Below, one piece after another: positions 16,992-25,744 of a DNA stretch of 64,000 nucleotides. Within the stretch, counting starts at the first letter, position 1. Each line of letters begins with the position of its first letter. A model generated the notes under the pieces. The model was not told the DNA's origin. It searched no databases and was given only the letters and a program-made list of their open reading frames with translations. Origin of the DNA: Psychrobacillus sp044762855 (GTDB taxonomy: Bacteria > Bacillota > Bacilli > Bacillales_A > Planococcaceae). The stretch covers positions 186,001 to 250,000 of the forward strand of contig NZ_JBIWFB010000006.1 of the NCBI RefSeq assembly GCF_044762855.1, in the 5' to 3' direction. The translations under genes and the position numbers were made by a program.

Positions 16992-18224
16992 TCATTTATC
17001 TGCAAATACTTTTAAATCATTACCAGATGGACTCTGGAATAGTTGAACTCCGAACTCGGGTGCTATGGCAAAAAGATGGTCAAATATATCGGCTTGTACC
17101 GTTTCGTACACTGTCCATTGCACACTATTTGTAAAAGCGTATATTTCCAATGGTAGCCCGTGTTCGCTAGGTGCTAACTGTCTTACCATCAAAGTCATTT
17201 CCTGATTGATACCAGGGTGATGTTGAATGTAATTGCTAATATACGCTCTAAACACGCCAATATTCGTAAGTGCCCTTCCATTTACCGGACTGCTCTTACT
17301 AATTTTGTTCTTTGTATTGAATTCCTCAATTTCACGCTCTTTAGAGACGATATAATCCGAAAGATAATGGATATCTTTAAAGTTATTTATCATCTCCTCT
17401 GTACAAAACGTAATACTGTTTGTATCGATAAATAAGGACCGTTTGATCCGTCGTCCTCCAGATTTTTGCATGCCTCGCCAATTGATAAAAGAATCGGATA
17501 TTAGCGCATAGCTTGGAATCATCGTCACCGTTTTATCGAAATTTTGCACCTTGACTGTAACTAAAGAGATATCAATAATATCCCCGTTTGCCCCGTACTT
17601 AGGCATTTCAATCCAGTCTCCAACTTGAACCATATCATTGGTCGATAACTGAATTCCTGCAACAAGTCCTAATAATGAGTCTCTAAAAACTAACATGAAT
17701 ACAGCAGAGAGCGCACCAATTCCACTTAGAAGAATAAGTGGGCTTTTGCCGACTAAGTTTGCGATTATTAAAATAACGCCTATTATTATAACGATAATTT
17801 TAACTACTTGAATATATCCTTTAATAGGCTTCGTTTTAGAGATTTCATACGTTTGATAAGTATCATTCATTGCATTTAAAGAGGCACTAATAAGTACCAA
17901 TCCCATAATGATTAAATATGCCATCGCACCCTTTTCTATCAAATCTTGATAGGATGAAAAAGTGGAGGCAAAGCGGTAAATAATAATTGCAGGAACTATA
18001 TGGGATAGCTTATGAAAAACTTTTCTTTCCAAAAGCATATTATCCCATTGGAATTTCGTATTATTTACAATTTTAGAGATTATCCTGATTACTACTTTTT
18101 TAGTGATAAAATTAGCTACAATACATAAAATTATGATGAAAAGAAGCATGATAACAATGGAAAGATACCCCGCTAAGGTAGGATCCATATTATATTTTAA
18201 AAGTTGGTTATTAATGAAAGCCAT
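16992..18224 (-). CDS. MscS family mechanosensitive channel (YbdG/YnaI-like size)
   Basis: 410 residues. Four to five N-terminal membrane segments precede the conserved MscS pore helix and beta domain: the GIGALSAVFMLVFRDSLLGLVAGIQ stretch (about residues 165-190) and DMVQVGDWIEMPKYGANGDIIDISLVTVKVQNFDKT. The length and the long C-terminal cytoplasmic part fit the YbdG (MscM) subgroup rather than the 286-residue MscS. It would release solutes upon hypo-osmotic shock. RBS: gggtggagtg before ATG. Confidence 0.88.
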   Translation of the reverse strand: MAFINNQLLKYNMDPTLAGYLSIVIMLLFIIILCIVANFITKKVVIRIISKIVNNTKFQWDNMLLERKVFHKLSHIVPAIIIYRFASTFSSYQDLIEKGAMAYLIIMGLVLISASLNAMNDTYQTYEISKTKPIKGYIQVVKIIVIIIGVILIIANLVGKSPLILLSGIGALSAVFMLVFRDSLLGLVAGIQLSTNDMVQVGDWIEMPKYGANGDIIDISLVTVKVQNFDKTVTMIPSYALISDSFINWRGMQKSGGRRIKRSLFIDTNSITFCTEEMINNFKDIHYLSDYIVSKEREIEEFNTKNKISKSSPVNGRALTNIGVFRAYISNYIQHHPGINQEMTLMVRQLAPSEHGLPLEIYAFTNSVQWTVYETVQADIFDHLFAIAPEFGVQLFQSPSGNDLKVFADK

Positions 18225-18370
18225 CTATTTCACTCCACCCGAATGACATAAAAACAAGTATATCAGAATTGACTGTTCTTCACCTTGTTCCATACTCCCA
18301 GTCGAAACATGCTAAAATATAGTCAATCAGAACGAGAAAAGATACGTAACAATAATCGAGAAAGGAATAC

Positions 18371-21300
18371 ATGATGAACTTTTCGATGAATGAAACAAAA
18401 ATTAAAAAACTATGCGGCGTTACCGCTTTTAAAAAGGGTAAGGCTTATTTTCAGGCGGATAAAGTTAAACTTCATTCCTTTCCAAAAGACAGCTCGGTAA
18501 TCGATGCAAGTGTGAAAGCGGGGGACAACTTCGCTGTCATGGTAAAGGCTGCCCCTGGTGGCAAAATAGTAGCTACTTGTACATGCCCACAGGTGAGCTT
18601 TGTGCAGACATACTGCCAACATATTGCAGCGGTCATGATCGCTATTGAAGAGAAGCAGCAAGTAGAGGATCATTTGGCAGCCAAAATGCTGGATTTATTC
18701 GAAGGTCGAACTTCCACACCTACAGGTAAGCAACTACATTTTGATAAAAGAAAGCCATTTCATGTGGAATTTACATGCCGCCCTGTTTATCAAAGTGAAG
18801 GGGAGTATGCATTAGGAATACAGATAAGAATGGGCAGCCACTCTTTGTATTCGGTTTCGCATATAACAAAGTTTTTGAGTGCATTAGAAACTCGAGAACC
18901 GTTTGAATATGCTAAGGGTTTGATGTATGTGCCAGAGCTCTACAGTTTTCCAAGAGAAACGGATGAAGTGCTTCAATTTCTTATGAAAAGCCAGCGAATA
19001 AAAAGTAAAGCTGCTTTGCAAGATGGACTAATGCTTATTTCTGCTTCCGATTGGGAGCAGCTCCTTCTTTTATTGAAAAAGGCACCGGCCGTTAAATTTA
19101 TCCACGGTGGACAGATTTATGAAGGGGTCCATATAGGAAAAGAGCTTTCTTTAAGTTTTGCATTTGAGGAAGGAAATAAGTCCGACTATCTGTTAAATGT
19201 TAAAGGGCTTGATCAAATCACTGTTTTAAAGGCTTATGGCTATGTGCTTTCAGATGGAGAGCTATATAAGTTTCCTAAAGAAGAATGTGATCGCTTGGCA
19301 GAATTGAAAACGATGCTGGATAAGTCAGGAAAACACCAACTCGTCATCTCGGAAAATCAGATAGATCATTTTATGGAGAAAGTAATACCAGGTTTAATGA
19401 AGCTCGGGACCGTGGATATGGCGGATTCGATTTCCAAACGATTAGGGGAGACACCCCTTCGTATTAAGATGTTTCTTGACCGAGTGAAGCACCGGTTACT
19501 AGTAGGATTGGAGTTTCATTATGGACATTTAATCATTAATCCTTGTGAAGAAACGGAAGGAACATTTTCACATTATCCGGGAATAAGACGTCAGCGTAAC
19601 AAGGAGCTTCAAATCCTTCGTTTACTGGAGGAAAACTCCTTTACGCAAACAGAAGGTGGATTTTTTTTATATGAAGAGGAAGCAGAGTACCATTTTTTGT
19701 ATCATGTACTTGGAAGTATGGAAAAATGGGTACAAATTTATGCTTCGACTGCCGTGAAAATGCGTGTCCAAAAAGGATATATTGGTCCGCGGATAAGAGT
19801 GGAAGTAAAAGAGCGAACGGATTGGTTGGAGTTTAAGTTTGATCTAAAAGAAATTTCGGAAAAGGAAATCCAGCGACTGATGGCTTCCATAGAAGAAAAA
19901 CGGAAATTTTACCGCATACCGGGTGGCAACTTAGTTTCACTGGAGACGCCAGAATACCAAGCCTTAGCTAGCTTTATCATTGATATGGGAATTACAGCGG
20001 ACACGATGGAAGATGAAATTCGAGTTCCGTTAATAAAAGGTATGCAAATGATCGACTCTTTGGACCAAAATGACTTGGTGGAGCCAGGTGAAAAATTTGC
20101 AAAGCTGATGAAAAACTTACATGATCCTGAAAACTTAGAATTGGCTGGTCCAATCCCTTTGGAAGAGATCCTTCGAGATTATCAAAAAGTAGGATTCAGG
20201 TGGTTCCAACTACTAGCAAAATACAAATTCGGCGGTATCCTTGCCGATGACATGGGACTTGGTAAAACACTGCAAAGTATAGCTTTCATAGAATCTGTGC
20301 TTCCTGACATACGTAAGCGCAATTTACCTGTGTTAATCGTATGCCCAGCCTCGCTAATATACAACTGGAGAAATGAGCTAGAAAAGTTCACACCGCATAT
20401 TCAAGTGCAAGTGATAGATGGCAATAAAACAAAGAGAAGTGAATTGTGGAAACAGGCATATCATGCCGATGTAATAATTACCTCGTATCCAACGCTTAGA
20501 ATGGATACGGAGCTATACCGAAATCGTCTTTTTCATACGCTGTTTGTAGACGAAGCACAAGCGTTTAAAAACCCTCTAACTAAAACAGCAAAAGCAGTAA
20601 AGATGATTCAAGCAGAATATCGCTTTGCCCTTACAGGGACGCCTATAGAGAACGAATTAGACGAGCTCTGGTCTATATTCCACGTTGTGTTTCCTGAGCT
20701 ATTGCCTGGCAGAAGACCATTTAGCGAATTAAGACGTGAAGATATAGCAAAACGTGTACGCCCATTTATATTACGTAGGATGAAACAAGATGTACTAAAG
20801 GAATTACCAAAGAAGACAGAAACGATGCTATATTCCGAATTACAAATGGAGCAAAAAACCTTATACGCAGCTTATTTAGCCGAACTTAAACAGGATGCAT
20901 TGAAGCATTTGAAAAAAGGCGAACTCCAAAGAAATCGTATACGAATATTGGCCGGGTTAACAAGACTTCGCCAATTATGCTGTCATCCAACTCTTTTTGT
21001 AGAAGGTTATAAGGGAAGCTCAGCTAAATTTGAACAATTGATGGAGCTCTTAGAGGAATGCCGCATATCGGGTAGACGTGTGCTCATCTTTTCTCAGTTT
21101 ACAGAGATGCTAGGAATTATTAGAAGGCAACTCATACGTGAAGGAAAACCTTATTTCTACTTAGATGGACAAACATTATCTGAGGAACGAGTAGAATTAT
21201 GTGAGCGTTTTAATAAGGGAGAAGGGGATCTATTTCTAATTTCGCTAAAAGCAGGAGGGACTGGACTGAATCTGACAGGAGCAGACACAGTTATTCTTTA

Positions 21301-21535
21301 TGACCTGTGGTGGAATCCCGCAGTGGAGCAACAGGCTGCGGACCGTGCTCACCGAATGGGGCAAGAAAACGAAGTGCATATCATTCGTTTAATAGCAAAG
21401 GGCACAATTGAAGAGAAAATCACGCAACTACAACACAAAAAGAAAAGCCTCATTGATGAAGTTATTCACTCGGGACATGATGCACTGACTTCTATGACGG
21501 AAGAGGATATTAAAGAGATATTGATGATTGAATAA
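18371..21535 (+). CDS. SWIM zinc-finger/SNF2-family DEAD-like ATPase (YwqA-type)
   Basis: 1054 residues. An N-terminal SWIM zinc finger (CTCPQ...YCQH, about residues 71-86) is followed by a long less conserved region and a SNF2 ATPase at about 590-1050: Walker A DDMGLGKT, DEAQ box (FVDEAQAFKN), motif III LTGTPIEN, and the late LKAGGTGLNL and QAADRAHRMGQ motifs. SNF2 proteins translocate on double-stranded DNA and remodel protein-DNA complexes; the bacterial RapA-like branch acts on RNA polymerase recycling or repair. The exact target of this SWIM-containing branch is unknown. The start (two ATGs) follows cgagaaagg. Single-gene unit. Confidence 0.9.
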   Translation: MMNFSMNETKIKKLCGVTAFKKGKAYFQADKVKLHSFPKDSSVIDASVKAGDNFAVMVKAAPGGKIVATCTCPQVSFVQTYCQHIAAVMIAIEEKQQVEDHLAAKMLDLFEGRTSTPTGKQLHFDKRKPFHVEFTCRPVYQSEGEYALGIQIRMGSHSLYSVSHITKFLSALETREPFEYAKGLMYVPELYSFPRETDEVLQFLMKSQRIKSKAALQDGLMLISASDWEQLLLLLKKAPAVKFIHGGQIYEGVHIGKELSLSFAFEEGNKSDYLLNVKGLDQITVLKAYGYVLSDGELYKFPKEECDRLAELKTMLDKSGKHQLVISENQIDHFMEKVIPGLMKLGTVDMADSISKRLGETPLRIKMFLDRVKHRLLVGLEFHYGHLIINPCEETEGTFSHYPGIRRQRNKELQILRLLEENSFTQTEGGFFLYEEEAEYHFLYHVLGSMEKWVQIYASTAVKMRVQKGYIGPRIRVEVKERTDWLEFKFDLKEISEKEIQRLMASIEEKRKFYRIPGGNLVSLETPEYQALASFIIDMGITADTMEDEIRVPLIKGMQMIDSLDQNDLVEPGEKFAKLMKNLHDPENLELAGPIPLEEILRDYQKVGFRWFQLLAKYKFGGILADDMGLGKTLQSIAFIESVLPDIRKRNLPVLIVCPASLIYNWRNELEKFTPHIQVQVIDGNKTKRSELWKQAYHADVIITSYPTLRMDTELYRNRLFHTLFVDEAQAFKNPLTKTAKAVKMIQAEYRFALTGTPIENELDELWSIFHVVFPELLPGRRPFSELRREDIAKRVRPFILRRMKQDVLKELPKKTETMLYSELQMEQKTLYAAYLAELKQDALKHLKKGELQRNRIRILAGLTRLRQLCCHPTLFVEGYKGSSAKFEQLMELLEECRISGRRVLIFSQFTEMLGIIRRQLIREGKPYFYLDGQTLSEERVELCERFNKGEGDLFLISLKAGGTGLNLTGADTVILYDLWWNPAVEQQAADRAHRMGQENEVHIIRLIAKGTIEEKITQLQHKKKSLIDEVIHSGHDALTSMTEEDIKEILMIE

Positions 21536-21555
21536 AAATTTTTAATAGAAGAGTG

Positions 21556-21593
21556 ATCCAAGTTAAGCATTAATCGCTTATCTTGGATTTTTT
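21556..21593 (+). terminator. Terminator of the SNF2 gene
   Basis: 13-bp stem with one mismatch (atccaagttaagc / gcttatcttggat) followed by TTTTTTA, 20 bases after the stop. Between here and the GTWTACAA array at 21923 I see no gene or other signal. Confidence 0.85.
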
Positions 21594-21922
21594 ATATTTA
21601 AACAATAAATTTTTGAATGGAATTGGTAGTTTTCTCGAAGTGCCAGTTCCATTTCAACTTTAAATTATCCTTTCTATGGTCTTTAAAATTAAAACTCCAT
21701 ATAAAAGGTTATAAACTATTCCAAAGCCTATAAACACCCTTAAAAAGCGTAATAAGAGTGAAAAGTAATTATACCCAAACGGTCGTTCTGCTGATTTCTT
21801 TAATAACTCATAATTTATCTTCTGATTCTATGGATAAATTGTTTCAGAAGTGGGAGTAGGGTGGGGGACTAATTTTCTAATTGAAAATCTTTTTTGTTAA
21901 TTTAATTTAAAGTATGCAAAAC

Positions 21923-22088
21923 GTATACAAGTATACAAAAAGAAAACATTTTGAATACAATAATGTATACTTGTAAACAAACGCGTGTACATGCCGTTAT
22001 ATAGCTTGTTTACAATATAGTTTACAAGTGTACAAAGTTAGGTTGTTTGTATACAAAAATAGTCTGAATGTTTACAATTCGAATACAC
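21923..22088. repeat. Array of GTWTACAA 8-mers, candidate parC centromere
   Basis: At least eight close copies of an 8-mer GTWTACAA lie in 166 bases: 21923, 21931, 22008, 22020, 22028 (GTGTACAA), 22049, 22070 on the plus strand, with variants at 21953 (GAATACAA) and 22081 (GAATACAC), and a TTGTAAAC on the other orientation near 21971. Two pairs are directly abutted at an 8-base pitch (21923-21938 and 22020-22035). The array lies immediately upstream of a parM-parR gene pair and of a possible promoter. ParR proteins bind arrays of short direct repeats in this position, so this is read as the centromere and operator. Confidence 0.72.
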
Positions 22089-22099
22089 CTTTTGTTGGA

Positions 22100-22128
22100 T
22101 TGACGGAGCTATGCCAGTACGATAACCT
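22100..22128 (+). promoter_or_regulatory. Possible promoter of parM-parR
   Basis: TTGACG (22100-22105) and TAACCT (22123-22128) are separated by 17 bases. The -10 box is weak. The position, just after the 8-mer array and 36 bases before parM, supports an autoregulated par promoter. Confidence 0.4.
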
Positions 22129-22164
22129 TTAAATGGTAGAACCTATAAATGAAGGGATGATTTG

Positions 22165-23343
22165 ATGAACAGTTCAAGAGTTTGTGCAATCGATGTAGGA
22201 AATGATTCAGTTAAAGCTTTATTTGGAAAACTAGATTATGAACTAAACATTCCCAATGTAATTGCAGTATCAACAGAAGACAGACCAGTTATAGGTATTG
22301 AGGAATTGAATGATAAGGATCCAATTGAAGGAATTCATATTAAAGTACACTCCCCTGCCTTAAAAGAAAATAATATAATTTATCGTGTTGGTAGCTTAGC
22401 AACAAAAAGTGATAATGCAACTGAATTAGACCCTGGTAGCAACAAATCAGAGGAAGATCAAACATTAGTTATGCTATTTGCAACTTTAGCTTTAGATGCA
22501 GTTAGAGAAGAAAATTCAACAGTTTTTAAAAAGAATAATAATGTAATTGATGCGAACTATACGCTAGGTACTGGTCTACCACTTCGTGAAGTAAAAGAAG
22601 GAAAAGACGTAGGTTATCGTTCGCAGTTGTTAGGATCTGTTCACCAAGTTGAATTTTTAGTAACGCCTAAATACCAAGGGTTAAAAGTAAATATTAAATT
22701 TGAAGAAGTTAAAATATATCCAGAAGGATTTGCAGCATATATTAATCTAGTAATGGATAATAATTTAAACATTATTAATAGAGAATTAGTAGACAAAAGT
22801 ATCCTTATTCAAGATATTGGTGGCCTATCAACTGATGTGGCAGTCATTAAGAATCGTAATGTGGACGACGATAAAGCACAGGGATTCAATCTAGGTGTAT
22901 CTGAAGCACTAGAATCTATTCGAGAAGAAATTAGATTAAAACATGGTGTGGAATTAGACAGTCGTAGAGATGTTGTAGATATTATCACTAGAAAAAATGA
23001 TCGAAATCATATTATGGTGAATGGTAGTCGTACAAGTGTTCACGATATTACAGATCGAATTCTTTTAGATTTAGCGAAAAAAGAATATCGTCATTTGCGT
23101 AATGTTTGGCAAAAAAATTCCCAAACAGAGATCTGCTATTTCGTAGGTGGCGGGTCCATCGTATTAAAAGATTATATTAAAACGCTAAATAACAACTTAA
23201 ATGGCTATAATATAGAATTCTTTGAAGACGAAAAAGAGAGTATTTGGATGATGGCAAACGCTTATCATAAATTAATCTCTGATTTTGTCAGAAAGAATAC
23301 GAAAGAGACAAAAAAAGCTGAGGCAACGGCACAAAAAGTATAA
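22165..23343 (+). CDS. parM: ParM/StbA-family actin-like ATPase
   Basis: 392 residues from the ATG at 22165 (a TTG directly before it is in frame; gaagggatga is the ribosome binding site). Actin-fold motifs are visible: phosphate-1 loop AIDVGNDSVKA near residue 8, phosphate-2 loop QDIGGLSTDVAVI near 216, and adenosine motif FVGGGSIVLKD near 328. Plasmid ParM proteins polymerise with ATP and push DNA copies apart when bound through ParR to a centromere. The ParR-like gene is 15 bp downstream and a repeat array is upstream, so the cassette is complete. The surrounding genes look chromosomal, which makes its role here (integrated plasmid, phage-type element or cell function) open. Confidence 0.85.
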   Translation: MNSSRVCAIDVGNDSVKALFGKLDYELNIPNVIAVSTEDRPVIGIEELNDKDPIEGIHIKVHSPALKENNIIYRVGSLATKSDNATELDPGSNKSEEDQTLVMLFATLALDAVREENSTVFKKNNNVIDANYTLGTGLPLREVKEGKDVGYRSQLLGSVHQVEFLVTPKYQGLKVNIKFEEVKIYPEGFAAYINLVMDNNLNIINRELVDKSILIQDIGGLSTDVAVIKNRNVDDDKAQGFNLGVSEALESIREEIRLKHGVELDSRRDVVDIITRKNDRNHIMVNGSRTSVHDITDRILLDLAKKEYRHLRNVWQKNSQTEICYFVGGGSIVLKDYIKTLNNNLNGYNIEFFEDEKESIWMMANAYHKLISDFVRKNTKETKKAEATAQKV

Positions 23344-23358
23344 AAATAGGGTGATTTC

Positions 23359-23976
23359 ATGGAAAAGTCGGGGAATCCAAGTATTCAGAGAGGACAGGCT
23401 ATTACGTTCCGTCTTCCTTCTGATACTCCTGATCACATTTTAAAGCAAATGCAAAAGTTAAAAGAAACAGAGAGAAGAAACTTTTCTAGCAAAATAGCCG
23501 AGTTTGTTATGGATGGTGTGAGTAATTCCATATCCAAGGATAGAGAAACAATCACCATTCCAATGCCAAAACAGCTAACGAAAGAACAGCGAAATTGGCT
23601 AAAACACGCACATTCAGAAGCAATGCTAGGAAATATAGTCTATCATTTGTTGTCAGATCCTGTTCGGGCAATGTCTATTCTTGCCTCTCTTAACAGCAAT
23701 GCTTTAGATATCGACCAAGCCCTGTATTTACAAACCGAGCCAACGGAAACTGTAAAAAATGATCTAGATACAAGTCCTTACGCAAATAATTCGACAGAAC
23801 CAGAAGAGAATCAACAAGAAATTCTTGCTGACGAACTAGAAGATGATTTGATGAATTTTGACTGGGAACAAGTAAAACATGAGCATGCGTCTACTGAAGA
23901 AGATTCAGAAGAAAATGTCGAAACCGAAAGCTTAGATGATTTACTTGGGGACTTTCTGTCGAGGATGAATAAGTGA
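23359..23976 (+). CDS. parR: ParR-like ribbon-helix-helix centromere-binding protein
   Basis: 205 residues. The N-terminal part has a beta strand and two helices in the arrangement of a ribbon-helix-helix DNA-binding domain (AITFRLPSDTPDHILKQMQKLKETE, then NFSSKIAEFV). After residue 120 the chain becomes low-complexity and strongly acidic, ending in a DDLLGDFLSRM helix. In ParR proteins the C-terminal tail contacts the ParM filament end. The gene follows the ParM gene in the same operon and precedes a terminator. Family assignment rests on context and fold pattern, not on strong sequence recognition. Confidence 0.68.
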   Translation: MEKSGNPSIQRGQAITFRLPSDTPDHILKQMQKLKETERRNFSSKIAEFVMDGVSNSISKDRETITIPMPKQLTKEQRNWLKHAHSEAMLGNIVYHLLSDPVRAMSILASLNSNALDIDQALYLQTEPTETVKNDLDTSPYANNSTEPEENQQEILADELEDDLMNFDWEQVKHEHASTEEDSEENVETESLDDLLGDFLSRMNK

Positions 23977-23999
23977 CAATACAGTTTATTAAAGAGTAG

Positions 24000-24044
24000 A
24001 ATTCGCCTTAAATCAGTAAGAGCTGGTTTAAGGCGAATTTTTTA
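24000..24044 (+). terminator. Terminator of parM-parR
   Basis: Perfect 13-bp stem (aattcgccttaaa at 24000-24012, complement at 24027-24039) followed by a T run, 24 bases after parR. Confidence 0.9.
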
Positions 24045-24078
24045 TTGATACTGTTTTGATAATATCTATGATTAGCAA

Positions 24079-24387
24079 GTGTTTGAAGTAGAGGAAGACA
24101 AGTTGGCAGTAGATACTAGTTTAGAAGTAGTGGATGGAAAGTTGATATCCATGGCTAGTGTGGCGAGTGGAGTTAAGGGTAAGGAAAAAGTTGTAAAAGA
24201 GTATGATGTAGTTTCTTATCGTCCTGCAAATGGAAAGCACGGTCTCGAAAATCATCATGGAGTAATAAATGAGTGGACAAAGCAAAATATTCCAGAATAT
24301 AAAGAGAAAGTTGGTAAGTCACCGACAGTTACTCTCTCAGATAGATGGCAGAGTGCCAGGTTCTCAAACAATTTTAAATTGTATTAG
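24079..24387 (+). pseudogene. Fragment of a polymorphic-toxin C-terminal domain
   Basis: 102 codons beginning at a GTG that has no ribosome binding site and follows an in-frame stop. The middle part (GKHGLENHHGVINEWTKQNIPEY, then SPTVTLSD) resembles the histidine-rich C-terminal nuclease domain of Bacillus LXG/WapA-type polymorphic toxins, where an HHGVLDVWA-like motif is followed by a PT-hydrophobic-L segment. Full proteins have several hundred residues with an N-terminal delivery domain and a longer C terminus. Here both ends are missing: the frame leaves the homology at about 24347, where an inverted repeat (caggttct at 24357-24364, agaacctg at 24386-24393) begins. Interpreted as a decayed toxin remnant. 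Confidence 0.5.
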
Positions 24388-24405
24388 AACCTGTACTACA
24401 AACTA

Positions 24406-25707
24406 TCAACTCACAACAAGTTCTTTCTCAGTTTCCTCTGTTTCTGCCGGTTCTAGATAAGTAGGGGATAAGGAAGGGAATGTGAATATAAATGTCGTTC
24501 CTTCTCCAATTTCACTTTCTACATGAATTGTACCATTCATAGCACGTACGATACTATACACTACCATAATTCCGAGACCTGTTCCCTTACTTCCCTTTGT
24601 TGAATAATAGGGCTCACCTAAACGGGTCACTTGTTCAAGTGTCATGCCTGTACCAGTATCTTTAATGAGAATACTTACAGTTGTTGGTGTGCTCTCCGTT
24701 TCAACCGTTAATGTGCCCCCATTCGGCATTGCTTCTATTGCATTTTTCATAATATTTACAAGGCACTGATGAAATTTTTGTTTGTCTCCTTCAATCTCCT
24801 CTCCCTGTGAAAAAATAGAAACTATTTTGACTGAATTTTGTTTTGCCATTGGTTGTAGCAATTGAACTACCACTTTTAGTTCTTCTTGAACAACTAGGGG
24901 TTCCATTGATTTAATTTCTGGATTAGAGAAATTCAAATACTCTTGGATGACTCTTTCAGCAGATTTCAGTTCATTTTTAATAATGGAGAGGTAATGACTA
25001 TGGTTTTCTTTTGAAATAGCATCATTTTGTAAAAGTTGAACAAAACCAATTGCTACTGTCAACGGATTACGAATTTCATGACTAATAGCTGCACCCATTC
25101 GTTCAACAGCCTCCAACCGTTTGGATTTCATCGTGCGTTGGCGCAATTGAATAGACATAATAATTTCTTCAACAATATAAGAAATAATTCCCACTCCAAT
25201 TGGTTGAATGACTAAAAATATAAACAAAACTTTGATGCTACTATGAGGCAAGTTCCAGATTCCCAGCGTAAAAGTTTGGACAAAACTGAATAGAAATGTT
25301 ACGCCTACGGAAAAAAGAATCCGCTGCTTGGGAGAGCGTTTTAAAAACCATGGAGAGATTCGCCAAAAGAGAATAGCAAACCCTCCATAATAAAGGACGG
25401 TACTCCAAAAACCATAGTCAATTCCCAAAAAACCTCTTACAAGCATAATGAATGCAGCCAAAAAAGGACCTAATCCCATATATAAACTACCGACAATGAA
25501 CGGAACCTTTCGTAAACCAAAAAGGACATTAATGCCTTCTATTTGATAAGTAAAAATAAAACAGAGTGTTAAACTAATTAGTAAATAGATGATAAAAAGT
25601 GTTCGGTAAGACCAAAATTTTTTTGACTTTTCTGCCCATAGAAATCCTGAAAATAGTAATACGATTAACAAGGATAAGTTGAAAAAGAAATATACTGTTA
25701 ATTCCAA
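24406..25707 (-). CDS. Membrane sensor histidine kinase, 5TM LytS-type sensor, HisKA
   Basis: 433 residues from a TTG behind cggaggaat. About six N-terminal membrane helices of the 5TM-5TMR_LYT kind (FIVGSLYMGLGPFLAAFIMLVRG) are followed by a HisKA domain with the phosphoryl-accepting histidine in SHEIRNPLTVAIGF (about residue 210) and a HATPase domain with N box KNAIEAMP, G1 box DTGTGM and G2 box GTGLGIMVV. The architecture matches KinB-like kinases feeding the sporulation phosphorelay. No response regulator is adjacent, so it is an orphan kinase. The next gene upstream is a paralogue with the same layout. Confidence 0.87.
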   Translation of the reverse strand: MELTVYFFFNLSLLIVLLFSGFLWAEKSKKFWSYRTLFIIYLLISLTLCFIFTYQIEGINVLFGLRKVPFIVGSLYMGLGPFLAAFIMLVRGFLGIDYGFWSTVLYYGGFAILFWRISPWFLKRSPKQRILFSVGVTFLFSFVQTFTLGIWNLPHSSIKVLFIFLVIQPIGVGIISYIVEEIIMSIQLRQRTMKSKRLEAVERMGAAISHEIRNPLTVAIGFVQLLQNDAISKENHSHYLSIIKNELKSAERVIQEYLNFSNPEIKSMEPLVVQEELKVVVQLLQPMAKQNSVKIVSIFSQGEEIEGDKQKFHQCLVNIMKNAIEAMPNGGTLTVETESTPTTVSILIKDTGTGMTLEQVTRLGEPYYSTKGSKGTGLGIMVVYSIVRAMNGTIHVESEIGEGTTFIFTFPSLSPTYLEPAETEETEKELVVS

Positions 25708-25744
25708 GGTTCAATTCCTCCGATATTATGTATGCAAAAAAGAT

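Noticed and set aside
21923..22088. CRISPR array
   Set aside because: The repeated unit is only 8 bases and spacing is irregular, partly abutted; no cas genes are present. It fits a ParR-binding array instead.
24269..24460. 63-codon frame overlapping the toxin remnant
   Set aside because: Out of frame with the homology, crosses the palindrome and enters the kinase gene; no ribosome binding site.
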